DNA of 64,000 bases, taken from the NCBI RefSeq assembly GCF_900637685.1, contig NZ_LR134388.1, forward strand, positions 1 to 64,000, in the 5' to 3' direction. Origin of the DNA: Legionella sainthelensi (lineage in GTDB: Bacteria > Pseudomonadota > Gammaproteobacteria > Legionellales > Legionellaceae). A model generated the notes under the pieces. That model saw only the letters and a program-made list of their open reading frames with translations, was not told the DNA's origin and ran no database searches. The position numbers were made by a program, and so were the translations under genes. Numbering within the stretch: the first letter of the stretch is position 1; each line of letters begins with the position of its first letter. Below are positions 20,161-30,373 of this stretch, piece after piece.

Positions 20161-21129
20161 TTAAGCCATTCGCATGGATGCCCCCATTTCATCTTCTAGA
20201 TGTTCTGGCTCTGGTTGATTTTTTATTAAGTTCAGTCGCTCTTTAAAATCACGTGCTATCTGAAAAACTTCTTGGTTATCAACGGTGGTATGAAAAACAG
20301 GCTTTTTATGAAATGTATCGCAAATCCAATTAATAAATCCTCTAAATCCAGTACTAACGGGGATTTTTTGAGCGTCCGACACTGTCTTTTCAATATGAGC
20401 TTCTACATTCTTTTGGAGTTTCTCCTCGTCAACAGGAATGTTTGAATATAGAGAAATTATGGCGTTGTTTATTTCTTTAGTTACTTTTTCGCAAAGAGTA
20501 TCTACAAATTTTTGTTCTATATTGGAAAATTTTTCATTGCTGGAAGCATTTTTAATTGAATTTATTGTGTCGATATAATGTTCTATTTCGGGCGATTTAT
20601 ATGCATTGAGCAAGTTATTAGCATATTTTAGTTCTCTATCAAACATAGGTATTGTTTGTGTTTGTAAGGCTCTATTTTCCTTTAAGTGATTTTTGCACGC
20701 TTCTGCAGTTTGTAATATGGTGTTTAAAAATAATTGCTCATTTTTATCCTGAGTGGAGTTAATTTTAATTTGTATAAGAACGATGAGCTTATGTAACTCG
20801 TCTTTACTCATCTCACTGTCAATAACAAAACAAGGAGTTTGATCTCGAGCTTCAGTTTTTAGTTGGTTAAATCTTTCTAATTGTTGCTCCAGCTGTGCTT
20901 TAGCTACCAATCTAGAACCTAGTTCCTCTTTATTTTGTTTGAGTTCACTTTTATAGCGTGCTTTGTCTATTACTCCTTCTTTTAATAAATCTTTTAAACC
21001 ATGTTCGATTTCATGAGTGGTATCATTAATAATCTGAGTATTTACTTCCATCAGTGATGTATATTGAGCAATTTTATTCGTAATGACATTTTCTACTTCT
21101 GCTGGAGGGATAAAGGCTACGCGAGACAT
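20161..21129 (-). CDS. Unknown coiled-coil protein, tandem paralogue A
   Basis: A 322-residue cytoplasmic-looking protein, not recognised as a known family. It starts MSRVAFIPPAEV, then has long amphipathic helices with heptad-like spacing (about residues 20-110 and 130-170). A C-terminal block holds GFRGFINWICDTF and RDFKERLNLIK. It shares these blocks, NTQIIxDTTxEI and LKQNKEEL with the next gene upstream (21345-22190), so the pair arose by tandem duplication; this copy has about 40 more residues in the middle. The acidic, Glu-rich C-terminus (PEPEHLEDEMG) fits a Dot/Icm signal, as does location near the RavA-position gene. Effector status is inference. Confidence 0.65.
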   Translation of the reverse strand: MSRVAFIPPAEVENVITNKIAQYTSLMEVNTQIINDTTHEIEHGLKDLLKEGVIDKARYKSELKQNKEELGSRLVAKAQLEQQLERFNQLKTEARDQTPCFVIDSEMSKDELHKLIVLIQIKINSTQDKNEQLFLNTILQTAEACKNHLKENRALQTQTIPMFDRELKYANNLLNAYKSPEIEHYIDTINSIKNASSNEKFSNIEQKFVDTLCEKVTKEINNAIISLYSNIPVDEEKLQKNVEAHIEKTVSDAQKIPVSTGFRGFINWICDTFHKKPVFHTTVDNQEVFQIARDFKERLNLIKNQPEPEHLEDEMGASMRMA

Positions 21130-21344
21130 TTTTTTTCCTAAATATACTTAAATCATATTTTTTATAATAATTGAAACACATTAAATTAATATGATAACTT
21201 TATGCATAAATAGAAGGAGGTTCTACATAAATCGTTTTGCTTTATAAGCTTGGATTTAATTTATGGAACAGATGTTTTATACCTATTTTATAGATTAGCA
21301 TAGATAATGGAGCTACCAATTTTTGGCAAATATGATTCGCTTGC

Positions 21345-22190
21345 TTATCTCGGATTCAAATAAGTCTGTTTTTGTTCCGTTTCTGTTTTTATTAATTTCA
21401 GTCGCTCTTTAAAGTCCTGTACTCTACTACTTGTTGAGCTCTCAGGAAGATCAAAAAAAGGTTCTTTATTTATTGTATTGCAAATCCTATTAAAAAATTC
21501 TTTAAATCCAATACTAATCGAGTCTATTTGCGATTTTAACGCATCCAATTCGATGGGCGATTCTTCGTGAGAGTTGGAATTGCTCAAGCTTACATTATCC
21601 AGTTTGGTGATATAACCATCAGTTGCCAATGATTTTGATGGATTAAGTTCAAAGTTTATCAATTCTTCTAATAAATAAGAAGCATATCTCTTTTCACGTT
21701 GAAGCATAGGGATTTTTTGTGTATTTAAAGTTCTTTGTTCATCCTGTTGATTTTTGCAGGATATAGCTGTTTGCAACAAGGTGCATAAAAATAATTTTTC
21801 ATTATTATCTTCGCTTGCATCAATCTTTGTTTTTGTAAGTACAATGAGCTTTTTTAATTCCTCGCAAGTGATATTATTTTCGATAACCAAGCAGATTGTT
21901 TCACTTTGGGCTTCTTCTTGTAGTTGGTTAATCCGTTGAAATTGTTGTTCTAGTTCATGGAGAGCCTTCTGTCTAAGAATTAATTCCTCTTTATTTTGTT
22001 TTAGTTCCTCTTCATAGCGAGGCTCTTTTATTCTTCCACTTTTTAAGAGTTCTTTTAAACCAATATTTATCTCATAAGTGGTATCGACAATGATCTGGGT
22101 ATTCATCGCGGTTATTCTTTGGAGATCATCAATTTTTGGTTTTACGACCCTAATGACATCTTCCGGAGACATAAGGGCTAAATGAGGCAT
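21345..22190 (-). CDS. Unknown coiled-coil protein, tandem paralogue B
   Basis: A 281-residue paralogue of the 20161-21129 product. Shared blocks include MNTQIIVDTTYEI, LKELLKSG, LKQNKEEL, LVIE followed by a CEELKKLIVLTKTKI helix, a CKN motif, and the C-terminal FKEFFNRICNTI and DFKERLKLIK. It lacks signal peptide and membrane segments. The two genes are 215 bp apart in the same orientation, each with its own start region, so they may be separately transcribed. Gln/Lys/Glu-rich terminus (ETEQKQTYLNPR). Function unknown; effector candidate by context only. Confidence 0.65.
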   Translation of the reverse strand: MPHLALMSPEDVIRVVKPKIDDLQRITAMNTQIIVDTTYEINIGLKELLKSGRIKEPRYEEELKQNKEELILRQKALHELEQQFQRINQLQEEAQSETICLVIENNITCEELKKLIVLTKTKIDASEDNNEKLFLCTLLQTAISCKNQQDEQRTLNTQKIPMLQREKRYASYLLEELINFELNPSKSLATDGYITKLDNVSLSNSNSHEESPIELDALKSQIDSISIGFKEFFNRICNTINKEPFFDLPESSTSSRVQDFKERLKLIKTETEQKQTYLNPR

Positions 22191-22236
22191 GTTTCACTCC
22201 TGGGCATACTGAGTAAGTGAAGGCTAAACGCCGGTA

Positions 22237-22704
22237 TCAGGATTTACGGTTCATGATTGCTGAATCCAAGGATGATATATCTTGTCCACCATAAAGGGTA
22301 TTAACAAGTTCTCCTTGCGGATTAATAATAAAAGTGACTGGTACACCCATAATATCTCCTAAACCTAAAGCAAACGCCGGATTAGAGGCGAGTGAAGGAT
22401 AAAGGATATTGAATTTTTTGATGAGCTTTTTTTGCTTATGTAAAGGTAATTCGTCATAATTGACTGCAAATAATGCGACAGAGTCTTTTTCGTGTTTTTG
22501 ATAAAAGCGATTAAGTTCAGGAATTTCATCAATGCAGGTTTTACACCAGCTCGCCCAGTAATTAATAAGAATCCATTTTCCTTTTAAAGATGAAAAAGAA
22601 ATAGTGTTTCCTTGAATGTCTTTAAGTTCTACCTCTGCTTGGCTTATTGTTGATATGGCCATTAAAATTAAAACGGCAAAAAAGGATTTAATTTTCGAAT
22701 TCAT
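22237..22704 (-). CDS. Exported TlpA/ResA-like thioredoxin
   Basis: Periplasmic thiol-disulfide oxidoreductase of the TlpA group. A signal peptide (FFAVLILMAISTISQA) covers the first 23 residues, followed by a thioredoxin fold with WASWCKTC (CxxC) near residue 54, and the cis-proline region GVPVTFIINPQG. At 155 residues it is a single domain. Such proteins reduce cytochrome c or other exported proteins; the partner is not indicated here. Confidence 0.88.
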   Translation of the reverse strand: MNSKIKSFFAVLILMAISTISQAEVELKDIQGNTISFSSLKGKWILINYWASWCKTCIDEIPELNRFYQKHEKDSVALFAVNYDELPLHKQKKLIKKFNILYPSLASNPAFALGLGDIMGVPVTFIINPQGELVNTLYGGQDISSLDSAIMNRKS

Positions 22705-22812
22705 AGCTATCTCATGTGTGCAAAAGATATGTTAACAATAAAAATATATTTTTTGCACTATACCAGAGAAATGCTATGATGGCTTCAATTTAAAAAAAAT
22801 TTGGGCGTTCTC

Positions 22813-23427
22813 ATGGCAAAACTCTATTTTTATTTTGCAGCAATGAATGCAGGAAAAAGCACGGTACTTTTGCAATCCAGTTACAACTACCGTGAACGAG
22901 GTATGCAAACTTTATTATTTACGCCAGCCATAGATAATCGTTACCAACAAGGAGTGGTGCATTCTCGTATTGGATTGTCCGAAGAGGCTATAATTTTTAA
23001 TGCTCATGATGATCTGTACCAAAAAGCGATGAAACAAGGACAAAAGTATGCGTGTGTTTTGGTTGATGAAGCGCAATTTTTAACTAGATCCCAAGTACAT
23101 CAATTAACAGAAATTACCGATCAACTAGGAATCCCTGTTCTTGCTTATGGGTTACGTACCGATTTTCGCGGTGAATTATTTGAAGGCAGTCAGTATCTTT
23201 TAGCATGGGCTGATGAACTTGTAGAACTTAAAACAATTTGTCATTGTGGTCGAAAAGCCACGATGATTTTACGCTTAAATGCACAAGGAGTCGTTATTAC
23301 TGAAGGAGATCAGGTCGTGATCGGCGGTAATGATATGTATTCATCAACATGTCGCAAGCATTTCAAAATACGAGATCCCGGCATTATTAAGGTGCATGCC
23401 GAACTTTGTGAAAAATCGATTTTTTAA
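22813..23427 (+). CDS. tdk: Thymidine kinase
   Basis: Phosphorylates thymidine to dTMP in pyrimidine salvage. Type II TK features: P-loop AAMNAGKST near residues 8-16, VLVDEAQFL Walker B, lasso-loop region, and zinc-binding cysteines (CHCGRKAT and STCRKHF). The ATG at 22813 gives 204 residues; an in-frame TTG at 22801 is less likely. Divergent from the TlpA-like gene. Confidence 0.95.
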   Translation: MAKLYFYFAAMNAGKSTVLLQSSYNYRERGMQTLLFTPAIDNRYQQGVVHSRIGLSEEAIIFNAHDDLYQKAMKQGQKYACVLVDEAQFLTRSQVHQLTEITDQLGIPVLAYGLRTDFRGELFEGSQYLLAWADELVELKTICHCGRKATMILRLNAQGVVITEGDQVVIGGNDMYSSTCRKHFKIRDPGIIKVHAELCEKSIF

Positions 23428-23495
23428 AAAATGAAGATTATTATTCCCAATGGGCCATACAAAATGCACAACCATTGTGAGTGAACTGACACAAT

Positions 23496-24476
23496 ATGAA
23501 TAAGCAACTGCCCTTTGTGAAATGGGGAATTGATTGTCTGATTGCTAATGGCTACATAATAGTTCGCGCCCCGGAGCTCGTGTTATCAACGCCTTGGTCG
23601 AAGGTAATTCGTTTTTCAACATCAACAGGGGATTTTTATTTAAAAAAAATACCATCACCAGCATTTTTAGCTAATGAGCCAAAGATTATTCAGTTGTTAT
23701 CTGGGCAACTCCATGCTTGTGTACCGATAGTGATCGCTATGAATGAGGATTTACATTGTTTTCTCATGAAAGATGCCGGGAGGCCTTTACGCGAAATGCT
23801 TAAAGCTGGTTTTAAACCCGAACTATTGTGCCAAGCGCTGCAGCAATATGCGGCGATTCAACGTGCAACCGAAGGTTATATCACCAGATTAATTCAATTA
23901 GGATTACCCGATTGGCGGTTAGATAAATTACCCTTTCTTTATGATCAAATGATCACTCAAGCAGCCTTTTTAAAAGCGCAGGGTTTAACGGATGAAGAGT
24001 TGCAAAAATTATACGCCTTAAGCGCACCCTTTTTGGCTCAATGTCAATTATTATCCACCTACGGCATCCTTGAAACTATCGGTTATCACGATTTTCATGA
24101 TAAGAATGTTCTTATTGAGCACCATACTAAAAAGATGACATTCGTAGATTGGGGTGAAGCTGCTGTCATCCACCCATTTTTTTCATTACATACCTGTCTG
24201 GAACAATCGATTACGCACCATGGAGTAAAAGAAGGAGGACTGATCTACCAGAAGCTTCTGGATGCATGTTTGGAAAGCTGGCTGGACGTAGCACCAAAAC
24301 AGCAATTGCTGGAGGCATTTATTTTAGCCAAACAGATACGGCTGATTTGGTGCGTCTTATCCTGTTACCAGTTTATGTTAAGTGTAGATCCACAAGCGTA
24401 TAAAACCTTTTATCCCAATAGGCTCAGCCCCATTGCAGAGTGTTTTAGAAAATATCTCAAGAATATGGAGACTTGA
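23496..24476 (+). CDS. APH/choline-kinase-like phosphotransferase
   Basis: A 326-residue protein of the aminoglycoside phosphotransferase/choline kinase fold. The ATP lysine is likely in FYLKKIP (near 48). Brenner-type catalytic motif HDFHDKNVLI near 200 and the DFG-equivalent TFVDWGEA near 218 are intact. N-terminal strand pattern and LMKDAGRPLREML hinge fit. Substrate unknown: small alcohol, sugar or antibiotic are all possible. It follows tdk after 68 bp in the same direction. Confidence 0.82.
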   Translation: MNKQLPFVKWGIDCLIANGYIIVRAPELVLSTPWSKVIRFSTSTGDFYLKKIPSPAFLANEPKIIQLLSGQLHACVPIVIAMNEDLHCFLMKDAGRPLREMLKAGFKPELLCQALQQYAAIQRATEGYITRLIQLGLPDWRLDKLPFLYDQMITQAAFLKAQGLTDEELQKLYALSAPFLAQCQLLSTYGILETIGYHDFHDKNVLIEHHTKKMTFVDWGEAAVIHPFFSLHTCLEQSITHHGVKEGGLIYQKLLDACLESWLDVAPKQQLLEAFILAKQIRLIWCVLSCYQFMLSVDPQAYKTFYPNRLSPIAECFRKYLKNMET

Positions 24477-24555
24477 TACTCAATCTATGGATGCATTGAG
24501 TGTTTTTCTAGTTCTAAATTCATTGTTATAACTGATAATTAGATATTTTTTCTTG

Positions 24556-26136
24556 TTACGAGTAAGGGATATAGGAAAATGGGGTGGGATTAAATTTTTG
24601 CTCCTCTTGTGTTTTATTCTCATTTTTAATTTCCTCTTGTTCGTGGATAGGTTGATTTGAGTTTGTTTCTTGCTTTCGAGATTGAATTGATTTTAGTATT
24701 GGTTTGGGTATAGGCGGCATTAACTGAAGCATTTTTTGGATGCTATCAATAGGCTCAATCGTCTCCCTCTCAGGCTGAGGAAGTTTCGGTGATTGTTCTT
24801 GATAATCCATTCCGCGCTTACATCGAACTTGTTGCAAAGCCTCCCAGTTCTCTTCCCAGCCAGTGGCAAAACCATATTTTTCTTTAAACCATTTAATTCC
24901 ATGATCTAATTGAAAATTAGGTTTTATTAATGCTTCGGCAAGAATATGTCCATTCCCATCAGGATCAGGTCCCTTTGCGAAATAAACAGTTGCTTTTCTT
25001 TTTTTTAAATCATCATTTAAATCGATTGCAACCCATCCTCGCCATGGTCCCATATCGCCTGTTTTAAATGCAGTAAGTGGCTTACCATTCTCATCAATTT
25101 CAAGTTGAAATCCTAAGCATTCAGCCACATATTTTAAATCGATTTGGTTTGTCACCATCTCTTTTGCCCAGGGATCTTGAGTCATACGAATTTGGGGCAT
25201 AAACGCATAGTGTAATTTTTTATCATTCATCCATGCTTGTACAAAAAGCGCATAATCTTGCGCTGTAGTCATTAAGCTATTAGCAGCGCATGGTTTTACA
25301 CCAAAACTGCTGTGGTCCATATGTAAGGGCTCGAACACATAGTGATGAGCAAGCACTTCAAGGTTTGCAACATGTCCTCGTTTTGCTACTTCTGCAAGAA
25401 TTTTGGCCCGGTATGGATGAAGTTCCTGTAGATCAGCAAGCTGCCTTAAGTTACAACCTAGCTCTTCTAAGTTAATAGTACCGGTTTTTTCTATTCCTAG
25501 AAGATCGACAATTTTATATTTTAGATTCGCTGCGTTAATGGAAACATGCAATTTATTTTTTTCAACAACATCATTATCTCCCAAGAGGACAAGCTGTGGT
25601 TCGTAAAGTTTTTCAATAACTTTTTGCAAGTAAAATAGGGGTAATCCTGAGTATCTATAATATTCTTGGCCAGGTTCAAATTGATGATTCACTTGATTTG
25701 TGCGATTTAAATCAAAGCCTGTTTTGTGAGAGAGAATCATTGCGGGTGTAAATGCATTAATACGAGAAATATCTTCTTCATCACTTTTCCAAATAAAACC
25801 ATGTTGATCGCAAAAAGCCTTAAAAGGCAAAATACTATTAAGACCATTCATATCTAACGAGAGTTTTCCAGCTTCTACAAGTTTTAATACCAGGTAAGTA
25901 AATACAGGCTTGCTTAGTGATGCAGCTCCAAAAATTGCACCTTGATCTACGCCTTCATCTCCATAGTCAAGCGTTACAGGGGAGCTGTCTCCTTGGACTG
26001 TAGCCACACTTACGTGTGATATCATCGTTTTTTTCCTAATACGTTCTACCTCAGAGCTTACGGTGGGGGATTTGGAAGTCAATGAATTTAAATCTTCAAT
26101 AAGTGATGTTGCGAATTGAACTACTTTTTCTTTCAT
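24556..26136 (-). CDS. Beta-lactamase-fold serine hydrolase with extra C-terminal tail
   Basis: Class C beta-lactamase/esterase-family protein of 526 residues. The nucleophile motif SLSK (SxxK) is in GAASLSKPVFTY near residue 75, and a YSG triad (in place of YxN) lies near 165. No signal peptide is present, unlike a true periplasmic beta-lactamase. The last roughly 110 residues after the hydrolase domain are polar and rich in Gln, Glu, Pro and Asn, with NENKTQEEQ before an aromatic/small end (FSYIPYS). This suggests a cytoplasmic or Dot/Icm-translocated esterase-like protein, not an antibiotic-resistance enzyme; that is inference. A roughly 100-residue stretch (170-270) may be a lineage-specific insertion. 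Confidence 0.75.
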   Translation of the reverse strand: MKEKVVQFATSLIEDLNSLTSKSPTVSSEVERIRKKTMISHVSVATVQGDSSPVTLDYGDEGVDQGAIFGAASLSKPVFTYLVLKLVEAGKLSLDMNGLNSILPFKAFCDQHGFIWKSDEEDISRINAFTPAMILSHKTGFDLNRTNQVNHQFEPGQEYYRYSGLPLFYLQKVIEKLYEPQLVLLGDNDVVEKNKLHVSINAANLKYKIVDLLGIEKTGTINLEELGCNLRQLADLQELHPYRAKILAEVAKRGHVANLEVLAHHYVFEPLHMDHSSFGVKPCAANSLMTTAQDYALFVQAWMNDKKLHYAFMPQIRMTQDPWAKEMVTNQIDLKYVAECLGFQLEIDENGKPLTAFKTGDMGPWRGWVAIDLNDDLKKRKATVYFAKGPDPDGNGHILAEALIKPNFQLDHGIKWFKEKYGFATGWEENWEALQQVRCKRGMDYQEQSPKLPQPERETIEPIDSIQKMLQLMPPIPKPILKSIQSRKQETNSNQPIHEQEEIKNENKTQEEQKFNPTPFSYIPYS

Positions 26137-26367
26137 GCTGTTCTCCTTGGGTGTTACTCAGTTCATTATACTGAAACAAAAGTCGTAAATTGTATAAACT
26201 TTATATCAAGTGGCTTTTATTTTAACTTTTGTGGGAATGGCAAATGGGATGTGTTGCGCTAGAAGGTATATATAGGAAGTAAAAATTTTGAAATTGATGT
26301 TGAATGAATTAGAGAATTGCAGGTCTGTCTTACTACAATAATATTAGTTCTCAGAGAAATATAAATA

Positions 26368-27066
26368 ATGAAAGCAAACATACTATTGGTTGAAGATAAC
26401 CTCAAATTAGTGAAGTATTTAAAAAAAATGCTTACTGATGAAGGTTATCATGTAACTACCGAGTCACGAGGTGATGGCGCTGTTTATCGCATCATCAGAG
26501 AGCAGCCCGATTTAGTGATTCTTGATATCATGTTACCAGGGATGAATGGGGAGCAGATTTGTGAAACAGTACGTGATGAGTATCACGGCAAAATATTGAT
26601 GTTAACTGCTTTGAACACTGAGCAAAATGAGGTAACAAGCCTTAAGCTAGGGGCTGATGACTATATTACTAAGCCTTCTAAAGAAGAGGTATTAAAAGCA
26701 CGGATTGTTGCGCTTTTAAGAAGACCGAATGCCATTGTGGCTCCTAAAAAAATTCAATTTGATGATTTAATGATTGATTTAATTAAAAAAAGCGTCAGTT
26801 ACTCAGGAAAATTTATTGAGTTAAGTCCTAGCGAATATGAGCTATTGATTCTATTGGCAAAGAATGCTGATATGGTCTTGAGTAGAGATAATATTGCTTA
26901 CGCATTACGCGGTAGAGAGTACGATGGGATAGACAGAAGCATTGACCTGAAGATATCGCGATTAAGAAAGATATTGGGCGATAACATCGACCACCCCTAT
27001 CGCATTAAAACGATTTATGGCAAAGGGTATTTATTTTTATCAGAATCATGGAAAGATAAATGGTGA
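26368..27066 (+). CDS. OmpR-family response regulator
   Basis: Two-domain regulator of 232 residues. The receiver domain has acidic residues ED near 9-10, phospho-acceptor Asp53 in LVILDIMLPG, Thr in MLTAL and Lys in ITKPS. A winged-helix output domain follows (SPSEYELLILLA, then DRSIDLKISRLRKILGD and IKTIYGKGYLF). Its stop overlaps the histidine kinase start by 7 bp, so the two form one operon. Target genes are not indicated. Confidence 0.94.
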   Translation: MKANILLVEDNLKLVKYLKKMLTDEGYHVTTESRGDGAVYRIIREQPDLVILDIMLPGMNGEQICETVRDEYHGKILMLTALNTEQNEVTSLKLGADDYITKPSKEEVLKARIVALLRRPNAIVAPKKIQFDDLMIDLIKKSVSYSGKFIELSPSEYELLILLAKNADMVLSRDNIAYALRGREYDGIDRSIDLKISRLRKILGDNIDHPYRIKTIYGKGYLFLSESWKDKW

Positions 27067-28721
27067 AATTATACTTCAAAACAATTTTTGCTTCTTTGTT
27101 AATCCTTTTTTTTATTCTTTTAGGCTTTTATCTATCGTTCACTCATTCAATACGAATCATGTCTCAAAAAACTCAGGACATTTTAGGAGTAGGTAATTTT
27201 TCTGTCCTTGAGCAAATAGTACAAAAGTCCAATGAATCCAATAAATCTTATGCGGCATTCACCACAACAGCATTTCGAAAGAGATCTAATGAAGAGTTAA
27301 AAAAGCTATTTCCATCTAACACGGACGTTGTCCAAGTGATGGATATTAATTCCCTGCCTTTTACAGATATGGAAAAAGAACGATTGTTGGCAGGTAAAAT
27401 TGTTTATCAAGATGCAAAAAATCTCATGTTTTTGACCTATAGCATTCATGATGTCTACGCCTACAAGCGAATTGACCACAGTTCTTCTATTTTAAAAATA
27501 CAGATGGGGGCATCGATCAATGATATGGTTAAAGGTGGAACCTATTTGATGCGCACTCTTATTATAAGCACATTAAAAACTCTCCCAATGCACAAATGGG
27601 AGGAGGCAGTAGCTAAATTTCAGCTCCAGTATCAAATTCCTTTAAAGCTTACATCAACTCATAACAGCAATATTTCTCATAAAGTAAGAAAAAAGCTAAT
27701 ACATAATGATGTGGTTTATGACCTCCCATTTAATGAGAATCCTATAACAACTGTTTATTTTAAAATTCCTGATAGTGACAAAATAATAACGGTGGGGCCA
27801 TTAAACTATCCTTATTTTTCACTTCGATTATCTGAAATTCAAATCTACTTTGTTTTAACGATAACCTTGTTGACTGTTTTTGCGGTGGGGACTCTCACTT
27901 GGTTATTCAGCAGAAACAGTGCAAAAATACATAAATTAACGCAGGAGTACAGCCAAGGCCACTTTAACTACGATATTCACTTAAATCGCTTTTCAACGTT
28001 AAGAGGTATTTATGAAAATGTTGTTTCTATGGGTAACAAAATAAATTTACTGATCCAGTCACAACAGAATATGGCTCGATTTGTTGCTCATGAAATTCGT
28101 ACTCCTTTATATACCATGCAATTAGCGATTGGTTCTTTAAAAAAGCTTAAAAATCAGTTTGGTGAGGAAAAAGAACATTTTGAAAGTATTGAAGAAGACA
28201 TACAAGAATTGAATCGATTGATGAGTACTTTTTTATTGTACTCGCAAAGCGTTACCAGCGAGCTTAAAATAAACAAACAACTGCGCAATTTACGACAATG
28301 GCTTGATAACCTATTGAAAAATCATCAATATTATGAGGTAAAGGTATTATTTAATTATCAAAAAATTGATAATGAATTTATATTATTTGATCCCAAGTTG
28401 TTATACCACGCTGTAAATAATCTCATTAGTAATGCGCTTAAATATGCTCATAAAGAAATATTAATTAGTTTGAAATATCAAAATCAATCAGTGATTATTT
28501 GTGTCGATGATGATGGTCCGGGAGTTCCAAAGCATGAGCGTGAAAAAATCGTTGAACCATTTACAACATTAAATGCAGGCGACACAACAGGTAAGCATAT
28601 TGGACTTGGTTTATCGATTACAAAATCTATAGTCAGTTTGCATGGTGGATTACTTTTCATTGATAATTCAAAACTATTAAACGGAGCGAGTTTTAGTCTC
28701 ATTTTGCCAAGAAAAGCGTGA
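27060..28721 (+). CDS. Membrane sensor histidine kinase
   Basis: A 553-residue inner-membrane kinase. TM1 is near residues 7-26, then a roughly 235-residue periplasmic sensor with no recognised domain, TM2 near 262-285, a short HAMP-like linker, HisKA with phospho-acceptor His344 in VAHEIRTPL, and HATPase_c with NNLISNALKYA, DDGPGVP and GLGLSI. Translationally coupled to the preceding OmpR-type regulator. Stimulus unknown. Confidence 0.93.
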   Translation: MVKLYFKTIFASLLILFFILLGFYLSFTHSIRIMSQKTQDILGVGNFSVLEQIVQKSNESNKSYAAFTTTAFRKRSNEELKKLFPSNTDVVQVMDINSLPFTDMEKERLLAGKIVYQDAKNLMFLTYSIHDVYAYKRIDHSSSILKIQMGASINDMVKGGTYLMRTLIISTLKTLPMHKWEEAVAKFQLQYQIPLKLTSTHNSNISHKVRKKLIHNDVVYDLPFNENPITTVYFKIPDSDKIITVGPLNYPYFSLRLSEIQIYFVLTITLLTVFAVGTLTWLFSRNSAKIHKLTQEYSQGHFNYDIHLNRFSTLRGIYENVVSMGNKINLLIQSQQNMARFVAHEIRTPLYTMQLAIGSLKKLKNQFGEEKEHFESIEEDIQELNRLMSTFLLYSQSVTSELKINKQLRNLRQWLDNLLKNHQYYEVKVLFNYQKIDNEFILFDPKLLYHAVNNLISNALKYAHKEILISLKYQNQSVIICVDDDGPGVPKHEREKIVEPFTTLNAGDTTGKHIGLGLSITKSIVSLHGGLLFIDNSKLLNGASFSLILPRKA

Positions 28722-29072
28722 CCCTTACATACCTGGGTTAGCCATTTAGTAAATAATAACAGCAGTAGATCCCTCGTAGCTCATCTTGGACGCCTCCTCA
28801 GGGTTATCCCCGCGAAAGATTGTCATTAATTAAAATTCAAACCCTTTATGACTCAATATTTTACGCAGATACAATCAGGAATACCAAGGGTTAACACAAT
28901 GAATTTGATTGAGTATTAACCCTTTTTATATGACATATCAACACAATGAATTGGCTATTTTTAGCTCAAAGAGTTAAAAATTTATTATGAATAAATTTAA
29001 GTATGAAATTATCGATGAACTAAATCGCTTTGAATTTCAAAATAAAATATGTTAAATGTTGTGGGAGGTATT
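28722..29072. other. Gap after the two-component operon
   Basis: About 350 bases containing one terminator (28888-28927) and otherwise no supportable gene. A 22-codon open frame at 28987-29055 lacks a ribosome site. Confidence 0.45.
28888..28927 (+). terminator. Rho-independent terminator of the two-component operon
   Basis: GGGTTAA (28888-28894) pairs with TTAACCC (28916-28922) and is followed directly by TTTTTA. The loop is long (21 bases). Confidence 0.6.
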
Positions 29073-30311
29073 ATGAGCCTTGAAGTTTATACGTGGAAAA
29101 GTGGCACCAAAGGATGGGGATTTTCCAAGCCTGTTAAATCGCGATTATTAGGTGGTAACGTAGGCCATGCAGCGGTTGAATTATCCTTCCCAGCGGATGA
29201 AAAAGGAAATGAGCTGGCTCAAAAATATCAGGATATACCGGGTCTTTCAATCAGAAAACGCACAGAAACAATTCCCGAAAAACAAGAAAACGGTAGTTAT
29301 AAGCCTAAAGACCAGGTTAATTACTTTGTTTATTTTAGTTGGTGGCCAGGTTCTAACAATGGCCATTATATAAATACTCGTAAGGAAGATTTAGAGTCAG
29401 AATGGGACAATGAACCCGCGCCTATTCTTAAACGTGAAGTACATGAACATATATTTGGAGAAAATGTCCCAACCAAAAATAAAACGCACATAATGGGAAC
29501 ATTTGTACGTCAAAAGGAAATTACTAAATTAAAAGAATTTTCGCATGAGCAGCTTAAAAAATCTGTTGATGAGGATCTGGCTTACCAGGAATTAAAAGCA
29601 GAAGAAGCTTCATTACAAGGTGAATGGGATCAGTTGGTTTTGAAGGAGAAGATGTATCTCAATGAAAAAAAGAATGCTGAGTTGGAGCAAAGAGAACCGA
29701 ATAATGAGCTTAAATTAACTAGTGAGGAAAGTGATCGTATCGGTTCGATTACGGAAAACCTGATAAAAATGAAAAGACAAATTGAATTATGTAAAAGAGA
29801 AATTGAAGAACGTCATATCAGCTTGGGGGAGCCACCTTCAGCAATTATTAGAATACCTACCACCCTTGACTACAATAGCCTTACTTTTGCTCTTGATGCA
29901 GAAAAAGTTCTTGATAAAATGGCAAGTTTAGCACAAAGCAAGACAGACTATAGTTTCTTTAGATTTAATTGTTCTACCGCAGCAACGGAAATAGTGAAAG
30001 CAGGCATTAGCGATGAATTAAAAAACTCCATGAAAGCGGATGGGTTTAATGTAGTAAATGCCTCTAAAGCAACAATCGCTACGCCCACGTCTTTTAGTAA
30101 CTTTTGTAAACAAATTCAAGAAGAATTGCTTCATCTAAACGCCAATCAAGCGAGTATCGAACAACAAAAAATAGAGACAGCAAGAAGTTCTCAATCACCA
30201 AAAGAGTCCTTAAATTTCAAAGCACGTTACCATGAATTTCTTCATAATAATGCGAAAGCTCAAGAAAGTATAGACATTGAAGAAGTGGATTTAAATATGC
30301 ATTTTACTGGC
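29073..30311 (+). CDS. Effector-like protein with permuted papain-fold-like motifs
   Basis: A protein of about 413 residues without signal peptide. The start at 29073 is set by GGGAGG 7 bp upstream; an upstream ATG at 29049 has no such site. Near the N-terminus GGNVGHAAVEL places a His at residue 32, and FRFNCSTAATE places a Cys at 300. A His before a Cys in these contexts resembles the circularly permuted NlpC/P60 (YiiX/LRAT-like) peptidase or acyltransferase group; the roughly 130 residues between (about 145-260) form an inserted coiled coil rich in Glu and Lys. The C-terminus is polar and acidic (SIDIEEVDLNMHFTG). Fold assignment and effector status are inference. Confidence 0.6.
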
Positions 30312-30373
30312 TGATAAGATAAGATTAGGTCTAAAACTAATTCACATTAGGCTTACCTCATTTTTCTTCATCT

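Noticed and set aside
28987-29055. 22-codon open frame upstream of the 29073 gene
   Set aside because: No ribosome site and composition is not distinctive.
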